A stretch of DNA of 64,000 nt from Aliikangiella sp. G2MR2-5 (GTDB lineage: Bacteria > Pseudomonadota > Gammaproteobacteria > Enterobacterales > Kangiellaceae): contig NZ_JADPQF010000001.1 in the NCBI RefSeq assembly GCF_015687155.1, positions 1,054,001 through 1,118,000 of the forward strand, given 5' to 3'. Positions 35,476-44,487 of this stretch are shown here, piece after piece. Numbering within the stretch: the first letter of the stretch is position 1; each line of letters starts with the position of its first letter. The notes under the pieces were generated by a model. That model saw nothing but the letters and a program-made list of their open reading frames with translations, did no database searches and was not told where the DNA came from. The position numbers and the translations under genes are program-made.

Positions 35476-37079
35476 TAATTTTCTCCTTCACTTGATTTGT
35501 TGTCTGATGTCTGTTTGTTTTTCTTTTGCTTAACCCGCTCAAGCGCAGCATTAATGGCAGCCTGTTTGCCATCAGGATCTTTGTTTGCGTCTTGAGCTGC
35601 TTTTTTACGGGCCTCCGCCGCCTTCTTATGCTTTGCTGCACGTTCTGCCTTTGCCCGCTCAAGTCTCATTTCTCTAAAGTCATATCGTTCTTTAGCTTTT
35701 TCTGACTTTTTCTTATTCGCTTTTAGATCTGCAATCTCAGATTTTCCATACCTGAAATAGTGAACCAGTGGTATTTCGCTCGGACAAACATAGGCACAAG
35801 CGCCGCACTCAATGCAATCCAGCAGCCCATGTTCTTCAAGAGGTTCCCACTGTTCGCTTTGGCTAAACCATAATAATTGCTGTGGTAGTAAATCAACAGG
35901 GCAGGCTTGCTGACACTCACTACACCTGATACATGATTTGTGTTGTTTTGCTTCTATTACCCAGTCATGTTGATTGCTTTTCTTCTTGTTAAAAATTATG
36001 CAGTTGGTCGACTTAGTAACTGGCGCACCGAAATCTCGAATGCTTTGCCCCATCATAGGGCCACCAAATATAACTGCTTCGAGCTGACTTTTGTCAATTT
36101 TCAATAATTCAATTAAGTGTGAAACAGGTGTTCCGAAAGGAATAACATAGTTACCGGCTGTTTTTACCAGATCGCCTGTTAACGTAACCACTCTCTCCGT
36201 TAGCGGTTGGTTAAACAAAATAGCGTCTCTTATTGCCTTAACTGTCGCTACATTTTGGACGGCAATTCCAAGACTTGCTGGTAACTGCCCATGAGGAACC
36301 TGTTTGCCGGTAACCAGTTCGATGGTTTGCTTCTCGCCACCACTCGGGTACTTTGTCGGAGCTACTACAATTTTTACATTTTTTGCCTGCGAGTCGAGTA
36401 TCGCTTTTTTAAGTGACTCGATTGCCTCTGGTTTATTATCTTCTGTCGCAAAAATAATCTGTTTTGCATTAAGCAAGTGCGAGGCGATCAAGGCTCCTTG
36501 CAAAACTTCGTCAGCCTTTTCCTGTAGTAGTCTGTCATCACAAGTTATGTAGGGTTCGCATTCCATTGCATTAATAATCAAAGTATCTACCGGCTGGGTT
36601 CTGAGCTTTGTCGCTGTTGGAAATGTCGCGCCGCCAAGGCCGACTATGCCAGCTTCCTGTACTTTATTTATTAATTGCTCAAGAGGTAATGTTTTCCACT
36701 CAGAGTTTTCCGTAGACTTTAATTCCTCGAAGCTCTCGCTTGAGTTGCGCTTTGATACTTGAAGTTTCAAAGCCATAACTGGTTTACCCGATGGGTGTCC
36801 AACCAAGCTTGGTTCTATTGCTACCACGGTAGCATCGGCGGGGCTATGAATCGCTGCGCCAAATTGTGTAGGGATTGCAACCAGTTGCCCTTTGCAAATT
36901 TTGTCTCCCACACTAACTACTGCTTCATCTACACTGCCAATATGTTGTTTTAAAGGGAGTAATAAAAACTCAGGGAGAGGAATTCTTTCAATACTTTTTT
37001 GATTCGATAAGGATTTAAATTCCGGAGGATGTATTCCACCATGAAAATGTCCTGGTGCTTTTTGTATTATTGAGTTCAT
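35475..37079 (-). CDS. rnfC: Rnf complex subunit RnfC (RsxC)
   Basis: 534 residues from the ATG at 37079, the usual beginning MNSIIQKAPGHFHGGIHPPEFK; a GTG at 37097 gives a short extension. It has an NADH/FMN-binding domain like NuoF (VGLGGATFPTATKL, GGEKQTIELVTGKQVPHG) and two 4Fe-4S motifs, CIRCSECQQACP and CIECGACAYVCP. The last 90 residues are a highly charged, alanine- and lysine-rich coiled tail, shorter than in E. coli RsxC. It is the NAD+-facing subunit. Confidence 0.96.
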   Translation of the reverse strand: MNSIIQKAPGHFHGGIHPPEFKSLSNQKSIERIPLPEFLLLPLKQHIGSVDEAVVSVGDKICKGQLVAIPTQFGAAIHSPADATVVAIEPSLVGHPSGKPVMALKLQVSKRNSSESFEELKSTENSEWKTLPLEQLINKVQEAGIVGLGGATFPTATKLRTQPVDTLIINAMECEPYITCDDRLLQEKADEVLQGALIASHLLNAKQIIFATEDNKPEAIESLKKAILDSQAKNVKIVVAPTKYPSGGEKQTIELVTGKQVPHGQLPASLGIAVQNVATVKAIRDAILFNQPLTERVVTLTGDLVKTAGNYVIPFGTPVSHLIELLKIDKSQLEAVIFGGPMMGQSIRDFGAPVTKSTNCIIFNKKKSNQHDWVIEAKQHKSCIRCSECQQACPVDLLPQQLLWFSQSEQWEPLEEHGLLDCIECGACAYVCPSEIPLVHYFRYGKSEIADLKANKKKSEKAKERYDFREMRLERAKAERAAKHKKAAEARKKAAQDANKDPDGKQAAINAALERVKQKKNKQTSDNKSSEGEN

Positions 37080-37106
37080 AGTCAATTTAATCACCAAGTC
37101 TGTATA

Positions 37107-37694
37107 TCATGAAATAAGCTTTACAGGGATTTCCTGTTCAGGCTTTTTTTGTAATTCAAGAGGGTTCGGCCATTTCCAGTTATCGAAGGTTTCTTCAATC
37201 TCGACCATGTCTATACAGTCTACCGGACAAGGTGGTACACACAGGTCACAGCCAGTGCATTCAGACTCAATAACAGTATGCATATGTTTGGCTGCGCCAA
37301 CAATGGCGTCGACCGGGCAGGCTTGTATGCACTTTGTACATCCGATACATTCATCTTCTCGTATTACTGCGACTTTAGGCTTGCTTTCTTCGCCACATGA
37401 TTGGTCAAGAGGAATAATTTCAACATCGAGAAGTTCTGCCAAAGCTTTAATGCCAGCTTCTCCTCCTGGAGGACAGCGGTTGATAGCTTCATCTTTTTCA
37501 GCAATCGCTTCTGCATATGGCTTGCAGCCAGGGTAGCCACATTGACCACACTGGGTTTGTGGAAGAACCTGATTGATTTGCTCAACAATCGGATTACCTT
37601 CGACGCGATATTTGACCGAGGCATAGCCTAGTAAGCCGCCACATAGATAGGCGATGATTATCAGTGTTAGTGTCGCAACAATAAACTCAATCAT
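37107..37694 (-). CDS. rnfB: Rnf complex subunit RnfB (RsxB)
   Basis: 195 residues: one N-terminal membrane span (about 3-25), a 4Fe-4S domain with C49, C52, C57 and C74, and a two-cluster ferredoxin domain with C116-x2-C-x2-C-x3-C126 and C146-x2-C-x2-C-x3-C156. It is the entry point for electrons from reduced ferredoxin. The start overlaps the rnfA stop by one base (TAATG), so translation is coupled. Confidence 0.97.
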   Translation of the reverse strand: MIEFIVATLTLIIIAYLCGGLLGYASVKYRVEGNPIVEQINQVLPQTQCGQCGYPGCKPYAEAIAEKDEAINRCPPGGEAGIKALAELLDVEIIPLDQSCGEESKPKVAVIREDECIGCTKCIQACPVDAIVGAAKHMHTVIESECTGCDLCVPPCPVDCIDMVEIEETFDNWKWPNPLELQKKPEQEIPVKLIS

Positions 37695-38275
37695 TACAGT
37701 TTAACCAATCCGGCAAAGCCCATGAAAGCGAGCGACATCAGTCCAGCAGTAATAAGAGCTACAGCGGCGCCTTGAAATGGTTTAGGAACATCGGCAACGG
37801 CTATCCTCTCTCTCATTGCAGCAAATAAAATCAATACGAGAGAAAAGCCAAGAGCTGCGCCAAATCCATACACAAATGATTCGATGAAGTTGTGCGCGTG
37901 ATTAACATTGAGTAACGCTACACCTAATACAGCGCAATTTGTCGTGATTAGTGGCAAAAAGATTCCTAACACCCGGTAGAGCATTGGGCTTGTTTTTTGA
38001 ATCACCAACTCGGTAAATTGTACGACGACAGCGATGGCCAGGATAAACGATAATATCTGAAGATATTCCAATCCTAGTGGTTGTAGTATCAGGCTATTAA
38101 TTAAATAACTGGCTACCGATGCCAGGGTTAGCACAAAAGTTGTTGCGGCAGCCATACCTACGGCAGTTTCAACCTTGCTTGAAACACCCATAAAAGGACA
38201 AAGGCCAAGGAACTTTGCCAAAACAAAGTTATTAACGAGTACTGTGCTAACTAAAAGAAGAAATATTTCTGACAT
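37694..38275 (-). CDS. rnfA: Rnf complex subunit RnfA (RsxA)
   Basis: 193 residues with six membrane spans. [21 protein letters not shown] and [17 protein letters not shown] contain the two conserved cysteines thought to help bind the intramembrane 2Fe-2S cluster shared with RnfE. First gene of rnfABCDGE, 20 bases after the small membrane gene. Confidence 0.97.
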   Translation of the reverse strand: MSEIFLLLVSTVLVNNFVLAKFLGLCPFMGVSSKVETAVGMAAATTFVLTLASVASYLINSLILQPLGLEYLQILSFILAIAVVVQFTELVIQKTSPMLYRVLGIFLPLITTNCAVLGVALLNVNHAHNFIESFVYGFGAALGFSLVLILFAAMRERIAVADVPKPFQGAAVALITAGLMSLAFMGFAGLVKL

Positions 38276-38295
38276 AATGCTTGAGTCAATTCGAC

Positions 38296-38667
38296 TTAGT
38301 TATCTTTTGTTTTTTCGTGGCTAGTTCGAGGTTCTTGCTTGGATTTGCCAACAAAAATAAAGTGACGAATCGCAAGCACCAATGAAAGCAAAATACCCCA
38401 CACTATAAGAAGGGTTATAAGCCCTTGATAAATTGCTGATATACCGTCGAGCTCAGCATTAAATAAACTGGTTAGCAATAAAGGCGCATAGGTTTCCGAA
38501 TCTCTTACAATTTCTGGTGTAAATGCGCCGGTCGCAATTAAAGTTAACAAACTCGCTCTGATAGCAAAATGGGTTTTTCTCAACTTAAGATCGAGCAAAA
38601 ACAAAAGAACGAGTCCCAAAGCGATATAAGCAATCCAGGCTTGAGGATATAAACTAAATGTCGTCAT
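38296..38667 (-). CDS. Membrane protein of unknown function between metG and rnfA
   Basis: 123 residues with three membrane spans (about 8-25, 33-50 and 80-105) and a polar, charged C-terminus. I do not recognise the family. It overlaps the metG stop by one base and precedes rnfA by 20 bases, so it is cotranscribed with both. Position suggests a role linked to the Rnf complex or simply operon hitch-hiking; sequence alone does not decide. Confidence 0.75.
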   Translation of the reverse strand: MTTFSLYPQAWIAYIALGLVLLFLLDLKLRKTHFAIRASLLTLIATGAFTPEIVRDSETYAPLLLTSLFNAELDGISAIYQGLITLLIVWGILLSLVLAIRHFIFVGKSKQEPRTSHEKTKDN

Positions 38668-40697
38668 TACTTCACCCGCATTCCTGGTTCAGCACCTTCA
38701 TCTGGATTTAGTATCCACAAATCCTTTCCGCCAGGTCCTGCCGCCAGCACCATACCTTCTGATAAGCCAAAACGCATTTTTCGGGGAGCAAGGTTTGCCA
38801 CCACAACGGTTAACTTTCCTTCGAGGTCTTCAGGAGAGTACGCAGATTTAATGCCGGCAAATACCTGCTTGGTAATGCCACCCAAATCTAATTGTAATTT
38901 TAACAGTTTGTCGGCTTCCTTTACCGACTCTGCTTTGACAATTTTGGCAATTCTTAAGTCTATTTTTTCGAAGTCAGCGAAAGTTATTTCATCTTTTAGT
39001 GGTTCGGCTAACTGAGGCTGGGCGGCTGCTTCAGCTTCTTCTTTTGATTCATCAATCATCGCTTCGAGATTTTTTGGATCCACTCGTTGAACCATTGGCT
39101 TGAATTTGTTGATAGCGTGATTTTCCAGTACCTTGAATGCGTCTTGCCACTGAAGAGGCGCTACGTTTAAGAAGCCTTCAACCTTAGCTGCAATCGATGG
39201 AATTGCAGGCTTAAGGTAAATTGTCAGAATTCGGAATAGGTTTAACGCAACAGAACTCACCAAATGCACGTCTTTTTGTGTCGATTCATCCTTTATTTTA
39301 ACCCAGGGTTCTTCTGCATCAACATATTGGTTAGCTTTTGCAGCCAGTTGCATTATTTCTTTGATTGCTCTGCCGTATTCTTTATCTTCATAGTATTTTG
39401 CAATGGTGTCCGCAGCTTCCTGATATTCTTTTACCAATGGATGGTCAGCTACGCCACCACAGATTTTTGAATCGAAATTCTTGGTAATGAACTTAGCGAC
39501 CCTGCTACCGATATTAATGTATTTTCCAACCAGGTCTGAATTAATTCTCGCGACAAAATCTTCAAGATTAAGATCAAAATCATCGACCCGACCGGTTAAT
39601 TTAGCCATGAAGTAATAGCGTAGATATTCTGGATCCAAATGATTAAGGTAAGTTCTAGCCTTAACGAATGTTCCTTTGGATTTTGACATCTTGGTTCCGT
39701 TAACGGTCAGAAAGCCATGAGAGTGAACCTTGGTTGGTTTTTTGAAACCACTTCCTTCTAACATTGCAGGCCAGAATAGGGTGTGGAAATAGACTATATC
39801 CTTACCAATAAAGTGGTGAATCTCCGCATCGCTATCTTGACTCCAGAAGTCATCAAAATTAAGGCCTCCAGTTTTATCGCACAGATTTTTAAAACTTGCC
39901 ATATATCCCATCGGGGCATCAACCCAGACATAGAAGTATTTATTAGGAGCGTTCGGGATTTCGAATCCGAAGTAAGGTGCATCTCGAGATATATCCCACT
40001 CTTGAAGCCCGGCATCAAACCATTCGTCCAATTTATTTGCGATCTGCTCTTGTACGTGTCCCTGGCGTGTCCAGGTTTTGAGCATTGATTCAAAATCAGT
40101 CAATTTAAAGAAGTAGTGCTCCGACTCTTTTTCAACAGGGGTAGCGCCTGACACTGCTGACTTTGGGTTCTTAAGTTCAGTCGGACTGTAGGTTGCGCTA
40201 CAATTATCGCAGTTGTCGCCGTACTGATCTTCGGCGCCACACTTTGGACACTCACCTTTGACGAAACGATCAGGAAGGAACATCTCTTTTTCCGGGTCAT
40301 ATAGCTGGGAAATAGTACGCCTTGCGATATGCCCAGCATCTCTCAATCGCGTATAAATTAGCTCACAGAGTTCCTTGTTCTCTTTACTGTGAGTTGAGTG
40401 ATAATTGTCATAGCTCACCAGAAAATCTTCAAAATCTTTAACGTGCTCTTCCTGCGTTGCCGCGATAAAGGCTTCGGGAGACATGCCTTCCTTTTGTGCG
40501 CGCAACATGATTGGCGTTCCATGAGTGTCGTCAGCGCATACCGCGATACACTGGTGACCGCGTAATTTTTGAAAACGACTCCAGATATCTGTCTGAATGT
40601 GTTCTAGCATATGGCCTATATGAATCGAACCGTTAGCGTATGGTAAGGCACTGGTAACCAGAATACGTCGTTGATTGTTATTAGTCTGAGAGTTCAC
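38667..40697 (-). CDS. metG: Methionyl-tRNA synthetase
   Basis: 676 residues, the full-length form with a C-terminal tRNA-binding domain (about 575-676, [17 protein letters not shown]). The class I motifs are present: HIGH at residues 26-29 and KMSKSKG in the catalytic fold, plus a zinc knuckle with C150, C153, C163 and C166. It charges tRNA-Met in the cytoplasm. It leads the minus-strand transcription unit that includes rnf. A TATAGT (minus strand, 40823-40828) is a candidate -10 element upstream. Confidence 0.97.
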   Translation of the reverse strand: MNSQTNNNQRRILVTSALPYANGSIHIGHMLEHIQTDIWSRFQKLRGHQCIAVCADDTHGTPIMLRAQKEGMSPEAFIAATQEEHVKDFEDFLVSYDNYHSTHSKENKELCELIYTRLRDAGHIARRTISQLYDPEKEMFLPDRFVKGECPKCGAEDQYGDNCDNCSATYSPTELKNPKSAVSGATPVEKESEHYFFKLTDFESMLKTWTRQGHVQEQIANKLDEWFDAGLQEWDISRDAPYFGFEIPNAPNKYFYVWVDAPMGYMASFKNLCDKTGGLNFDDFWSQDSDAEIHHFIGKDIVYFHTLFWPAMLEGSGFKKPTKVHSHGFLTVNGTKMSKSKGTFVKARTYLNHLDPEYLRYYFMAKLTGRVDDFDLNLEDFVARINSDLVGKYINIGSRVAKFITKNFDSKICGGVADHPLVKEYQEAADTIAKYYEDKEYGRAIKEIMQLAAKANQYVDAEEPWVKIKDESTQKDVHLVSSVALNLFRILTIYLKPAIPSIAAKVEGFLNVAPLQWQDAFKVLENHAINKFKPMVQRVDPKNLEAMIDESKEEAEAAAQPQLAEPLKDEITFADFEKIDLRIAKIVKAESVKEADKLLKLQLDLGGITKQVFAGIKSAYSPEDLEGKLTVVVANLAPRKMRFGLSEGMVLAAGPGGKDLWILNPDEGAEPGMRVK

Positions 40698-40902
40698 GAA
40701 ACTTTTACCTGAATATCATTAAGTACTAGTATGTGCCTGGTTTTTACCCAATCAGCTCTCAGTAAGTTCGCTTTTTGAACTGTTTGAGCAAGTCATTGGC
40801 CAGACACAATAAAATTGGCGCAACTATACCTTTTTTTGGCGGTGCTTTCATTAAAAACCACTGAAAACCTTACAAATTAAGCGAGTATTCGAGTGATTGA
40901 TT

Positions 40903-40916
40903 GGGGTATAATCCCC
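40903..40916 (+). promoter_or_regulatory. Candidate -10 element of apbC framed by GGGG/CCCC
   Basis: A perfect TATAAT (40907-40912) is framed as GGGGTATAATCCCC, 36 bases before the apbC start. No good -35 hexamer stands at the usual distance, so either an activator is needed or the promoter is weak. Confidence 0.5.
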
Positions 40917-40947
40917 GCAAATGATTTTAACTTAAAACTGAGATTCA

Positions 40948-42051
40948 ATGTTAGACGAACAAGCTATTTTAGACCTGGTTAAAAGCACCGATTTTGAAAG
41001 TCTGCCCGAAGCGGTGGAGTTGGCTGACTTTATCAAGGATAGTCGAGTCAATGGTGATCACGTTACTTTACAGATAATGCTTCCTTTTCCATGTGATGGT
41101 GTAAAATTGGCCCTGGCAGACGAAATTGAGGCGGTAATACGTAAAGACTGGCCACAGACGAATAAAATTGCTGTAGAAATAAAAAGCCATGTCGCGGCTT
41201 ATGAGACGAAAGCCGGTGTCCCTCCTTTGGCAAAAATTAAGAATGTTATTGCTGTCGCTTCTGGTAAAGGCGGAGTAGGTAAGTCTACAACCAGCGTCAA
41301 TCTAGCGCTTGCGCTTGCAGCTGAAGGCGCAAAAGTAGGTATTCTGGATGCCGATATCTACGGGCCGAGTGTGCCGATTATGCTAGGTATCCCCGATGCT
41401 CGTCCTGTGTCTGAAGATAAAAAGACGATTTTACCGCTTGAGGCGCATAATATTCAGGCTATGTCCATCGGTTTTCTGGTCGATGAAAAGCAGGCAATGG
41501 TTTGGCGTGGGCCTATGGCATCTTCTGCACTCCAGCAGATTGTCAGAGATACCCGTTGGGGAGAGCTAGATTATCTTATTGTTGACCTACCACCAGGGAC
41601 CGGAGATATTCAATTAACGCTCTCTCAGAAGATCCCCGTGACAGCGGCCGTAATCGTGACCACTCCTCAAGATCTTGCGTTAGCAGATGCAAAGAAAGCT
41701 GTTACCATGTTCGAAAAGGTTAAGATCCCGGTAATGGGCGTAGTTGAGAATATGTCAACTCATATATGTAGCAATTGTGGTCACCAGGAAGCAATTTTTG
41801 GCGAAGGAGGTGGAAATATTCTGTCAGAAGATTATGATATGCCGCTGTTAGGGCAATTACCGCTAGCTATGTCAATTCGACAACAGTTAGACGAGGGGAA
41901 GCCAGCGGTCGCTGATGACCCAAATAGCAAAATAAGCCTGACATATCGAGAAATAGCAAGAAACCTGACCGCTAATTTGAGTCAGTTAGGCAAAGACTAT
42001 TCCAAGGGGGCTGATAGTATTGCTATCAAGACTTGGTCGCCCAGTGAGTGA
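40948..42051 (+). CDS. apbC: Mrp/ApbC Fe-S cluster carrier ATPase
   Basis: 367 residues: an N-terminal DUF59-like domain (1-90) fused to a P-loop ATPase with the deviant Walker A GKGGVGKS (106-113), ADIYGPS switch, and the C-terminal C274-x2-C277 pair that holds a bridging 4Fe-4S cluster. It delivers Fe-S clusters to target enzymes, which fits the Suf system and Fe-S-rich Rnf complex in the same window. It is divergent from metG, a common gammaproteobacterial arrangement, and precedes dcd by 55 bases. Confidence 0.95.
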   Translation: MLDEQAILDLVKSTDFESLPEAVELADFIKDSRVNGDHVTLQIMLPFPCDGVKLALADEIEAVIRKDWPQTNKIAVEIKSHVAAYETKAGVPPLAKIKNVIAVASGKGGVGKSTTSVNLALALAAEGAKVGILDADIYGPSVPIMLGIPDARPVSEDKKTILPLEAHNIQAMSIGFLVDEKQAMVWRGPMASSALQQIVRDTRWGELDYLIVDLPPGTGDIQLTLSQKIPVTAAVIVTTPQDLALADAKKAVTMFEKVKIPVMGVVENMSTHICSNCGHQEAIFGEGGGNILSEDYDMPLLGQLPLAMSIRQQLDEGKPAVADDPNSKISLTYREIARNLTANLSQLGKDYSKGADSIAIKTWSPSE

Positions 42052-42106
42052 TAAGTAGTCAAGTTAATGGTTTATTGAGCGAACCAGTGTACAGAGAGAA
42101 TAATAG

Positions 42107-42670
42107 ATGAGTATTAAGTCCGATAAATGGATCCGCCGTATGGCGGCTGAGGGAATGATTGAGCCTTTTGCGTCAGAACAGGTTCGTCATGTTGATGGAA
42201 AGCGAATCGTTTCCTATGGCACTTCGAGCTATGGATATGACGTTCGTTGTTCCAATGAGTTTAAAATATTTACCAATGTTCATTCGGCTGTTGTCGATCC
42301 GAAAAATTTCGACGATCAGAGTTTCGTAAATATTCAGTCTGACGTTTGCATTATTCCGCCAAACTCATTTGCTTTGGCACGTACGGTTGAATATTTTCGT
42401 ATTCCACGTAGTGTATTGACAGTCTGTCTGGGTAAATCGACTTATGCTCGCTGCGGTATCATCGTTAACGTCACTCCTCTTGAGCCCGAGTGGGAAGGGC
42501 ACGTTACACTGGAATTCTCTAACACAACCCCGTTACCGGCCAAGATTTATGCCAATGAAGGGGTGGCGCAAATGCTGTTTTATGAGTCTGACGAAGTATG
42601 TGAGACCTCTTATGCTGATAGAGGTGGAAAGTATCAGGGGCAAACCGGAGTGACTTTGCCTAAGACTTAA
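42107..42670 (+). CDS. dcd: dCTP deaminase
   Basis: 187 residues, typical length. The trimeric dUTPase-like fold shows [42 protein letters not shown] (with the catalytic glutamate) and [13 protein letters not shown]. It deaminates dCTP to dUTP for thymidylate synthesis. It lies 55 bases after apbC on the same strand and is followed by a strong terminator. Confidence 0.97.
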   Translation: MSIKSDKWIRRMAAEGMIEPFASEQVRHVDGKRIVSYGTSSYGYDVRCSNEFKIFTNVHSAVVDPKNFDDQSFVNIQSDVCIIPPNSFALARTVEYFRIPRSVLTVCLGKSTYARCGIIVNVTPLEPEWEGHVTLEFSNTTPLPAKIYANEGVAQMLFYESDEVCETSYADRGGKYQGQTGVTLPKT

Positions 42671-42771
42671 ATCCCAAGACATAAAACCTGAGAGGTAAGA
42701 GTTAAGATTAAAGATTTCGCTTAGTTGAGGTCTTTTCAGCTTGCTTGATACCAATCAAGACGTGATATACC

Positions 42772-42805
42772 AAAGGCAGTTATGCTCAGACTAACTGCCT
42801 TTTTT
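42772..42805 (+). terminator. Intrinsic terminator after dcd
   Basis: AAAGGCAGTTA (42772-42782) and TAACTGCCTTT (42792-42802) form a perfect 11-bp stem with a 9-base loop, followed by T residues to 42805. It closes the apbC-dcd unit. Confidence 0.92.
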
Positions 42806-42867
42806 ATTGCGCTACGATAAATCTTCAAATAGAAAACTTTCGAAGATTGTCTGCTACGGAGAGCCAG

Positions 42868-43689
42868 ATGGCAAAAATTTTATCGATTTTAAAACCTTTT
42901 TTAAAATTTAAGCTGATACTATCTTACGGGATCTTCTACACGAGCTTTTCTGTGGCAGAGAATGTGGAAGACCTTCCTGAAATCTCGAGTGGATCGTTTA
43001 TTATTGAACAATCTGAAGGTGGCTCCAATAATCCAAGACTTATTAATAAATTTGAAGAGTATCTGTCACAAAATAAGTGCAACCTCAAAGTGCAAGTATT
43101 CAACAATATTAAAGGGAATTTGAATACTGTTAGTAACGCAACCGACCTATATTTTATGCCATTGATAGAAGGCAAACAGGGCAAGCAAATTCGACTATTA
43201 AAAGCGGTTTCTCAAGCCGGAGACTATACTCAGTCAGCTATAGTCGTACGCAAAAATGCCGGGGACAAACTGGATACAGTTAGGGGATCGCATGTTAGTT
43301 TTGTCAGTCCTGCTTCTAAAACTGGCTATAACGATCAAATGGACTTACTTGGTAGAAACAAAATAATAGTTGACTCTGGTAATATAATGTTTAGTGGAAA
43401 TCATATTGGAGCGTTAAGTCTTTTATTACATAAGGATGTATTTGCTGCAGGAGTTGACCGCTCATTGGCGGAGAAATGGCTTGATAGTAACAACCTGAAA
43501 ATAATTGGTATTGGTAGTAAAAGAGAAGTCGGTGGGATTTATTCGCCTTCTGATGCTAATATTAATGATAGTCGGAGTTCAGGAAGTGCAAGCTGCTTGA
43601 AAGCACTTATCAAACTGAGCCCTAGAGACAAAAAACATAAAAGATTGATGAAAGTTTTCCCGGATTGGCTGACAGGTTTTAGTGATTAG
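42868..43689 (+). CDS. PhnD-like periplasmic binding protein
   Basis: 273 residues from the ATG at 42868 (ACGGAGAG upstream). A signal peptide of about 28 residues precedes a type-2 periplasmic binding fold; VRGSHVSFVSPASKTGYNDQ and SGNHIGALSLLLHKDVFAAGVDRS match the PhnD-like family that binds phosphonate, phosphite or related ligands. No ABC permease or ATPase gene is adjacent, so it may act as a sensor or serve a distant transporter. Confidence 0.75.
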   Translation: MAKILSILKPFLKFKLILSYGIFYTSFSVAENVEDLPEISSGSFIIEQSEGGSNNPRLINKFEEYLSQNKCNLKVQVFNNIKGNLNTVSNATDLYFMPLIEGKQGKQIRLLKAVSQAGDYTQSAIVVRKNAGDKLDTVRGSHVSFVSPASKTGYNDQMDLLGRNKIIVDSGNIMFSGNHIGALSLLLHKDVFAAGVDRSLAEKWLDSNNLKIIGIGSKREVGGIYSPSDANINDSRSSGSASCLKALIKLSPRDKKHKRLMKVFPDWLTGFSD

Positions 43690-43719
43690 TTTTTTCGGTT
43701 AAAGCTGGCAAGGAGTCAC

Positions 43720-44433
43720 ATGCAGATTTTTTCTTTTCTCGATTGGTTGGCATTAAGTATTTTCGTTGTGAGCTGGACCGGCTATACCTATTTTGCGAAT
43801 CGACAAATGAAGGGAAATATTAATCTTTCTCGAAGTCTCACTACGCTTAGAGGTCACTGGATGACCCAAATGTTGAAGCGAGAGACTCGAATAGCTGATA
43901 CTACCGCACTTGGTATTTTGCAAAGAACAGTAACTTTTTTTGCCTCTACTACGATTTTTATATTAGCTGGTTTATTCGCCATTCTGGGAGCATCAGATAA
44001 AGCTTTAAAGCTTGCCCACGCACTACCTTTTGTTGCCGAGCATAGTCAGGGAGCGTGGGAATTAAAGATTTTACTGATGGTATTAATATTTGTTTATGCA
44101 TTTTTTAAGTTTTCCTGGTCGGTCAGGCAGTACAACTTTGCTTTGGTCATGTTTGGGGCGGCGCCAGAAAAGGATGACAAGGATATTGAAGATTTTATAC
44201 GTTGTGCAAATGAGCTACTTACATCAGCAAATAACTCATTTAATTACGGCTTGAGAGCTTATACGTTTTCTATGGCGACCATAGCCTGGTTTATCCATCC
44301 GTTGGTATTTATTGTATGTAACTGTTGGGTAGTTGCAATTTTGTATCGTAGAGAATTTCTTTCAAAAACTCTATCTGCTATGAAATCTGCTGATAAAGCT
44401 ATCAATAAGATTTATCAGCAGCAAGAACTATAA
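43720..44433 (+). CDS. DUF599 family membrane protein
   Basis: 237 residues with four membrane spans (about 5-22, 70-92, 110-130 and 180-205), the arrangement and motifs of DUF599 (NRQMKGN, RTVTFFASTTIFILAGLF, FFKFSWSVRQYNF). Function unknown. AAGGAG at 43710-43715 gives a strong start. It follows the PhnD-like gene by 30 bases and is convergent with ccoI. Confidence 0.85.
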   Translation: MQIFSFLDWLALSIFVVSWTGYTYFANRQMKGNINLSRSLTTLRGHWMTQMLKRETRIADTTALGILQRTVTFFASTTIFILAGLFAILGASDKALKLAHALPFVAEHSQGAWELKILLMVLIFVYAFFKFSWSVRQYNFALVMFGAAPEKDDKDIEDFIRCANELLTSANNSFNYGLRAYTFSMATIAWFIHPLVFIVCNCWVVAILYRREFLSKTLSAMKSADKAINKIYQQQEL

Positions 44434-44464
44434 AAAGTGAGAACCACTATAAAAAGTAAGAACT
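44427..44464. repeat. 19-bp tandem duplication overlapping the DUF599 stop
   Basis: ACTATAAAAAGTGAGAACC (44427-44445) is followed by a copy with two changes (44446-44464). The stop codon of the DUF599 gene lies inside the first copy. Confidence 0.85.
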
Positions 44465-44487
44465 TCTAATAGTGGCAGGTGGCTGTC

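Noticed and set aside
42868-43689. Phosphonate ABC importer locus
   Set aside because: Only the binding protein is present; no PhnC or PhnE-like gene is adjacent, so an importer cannot be claimed.
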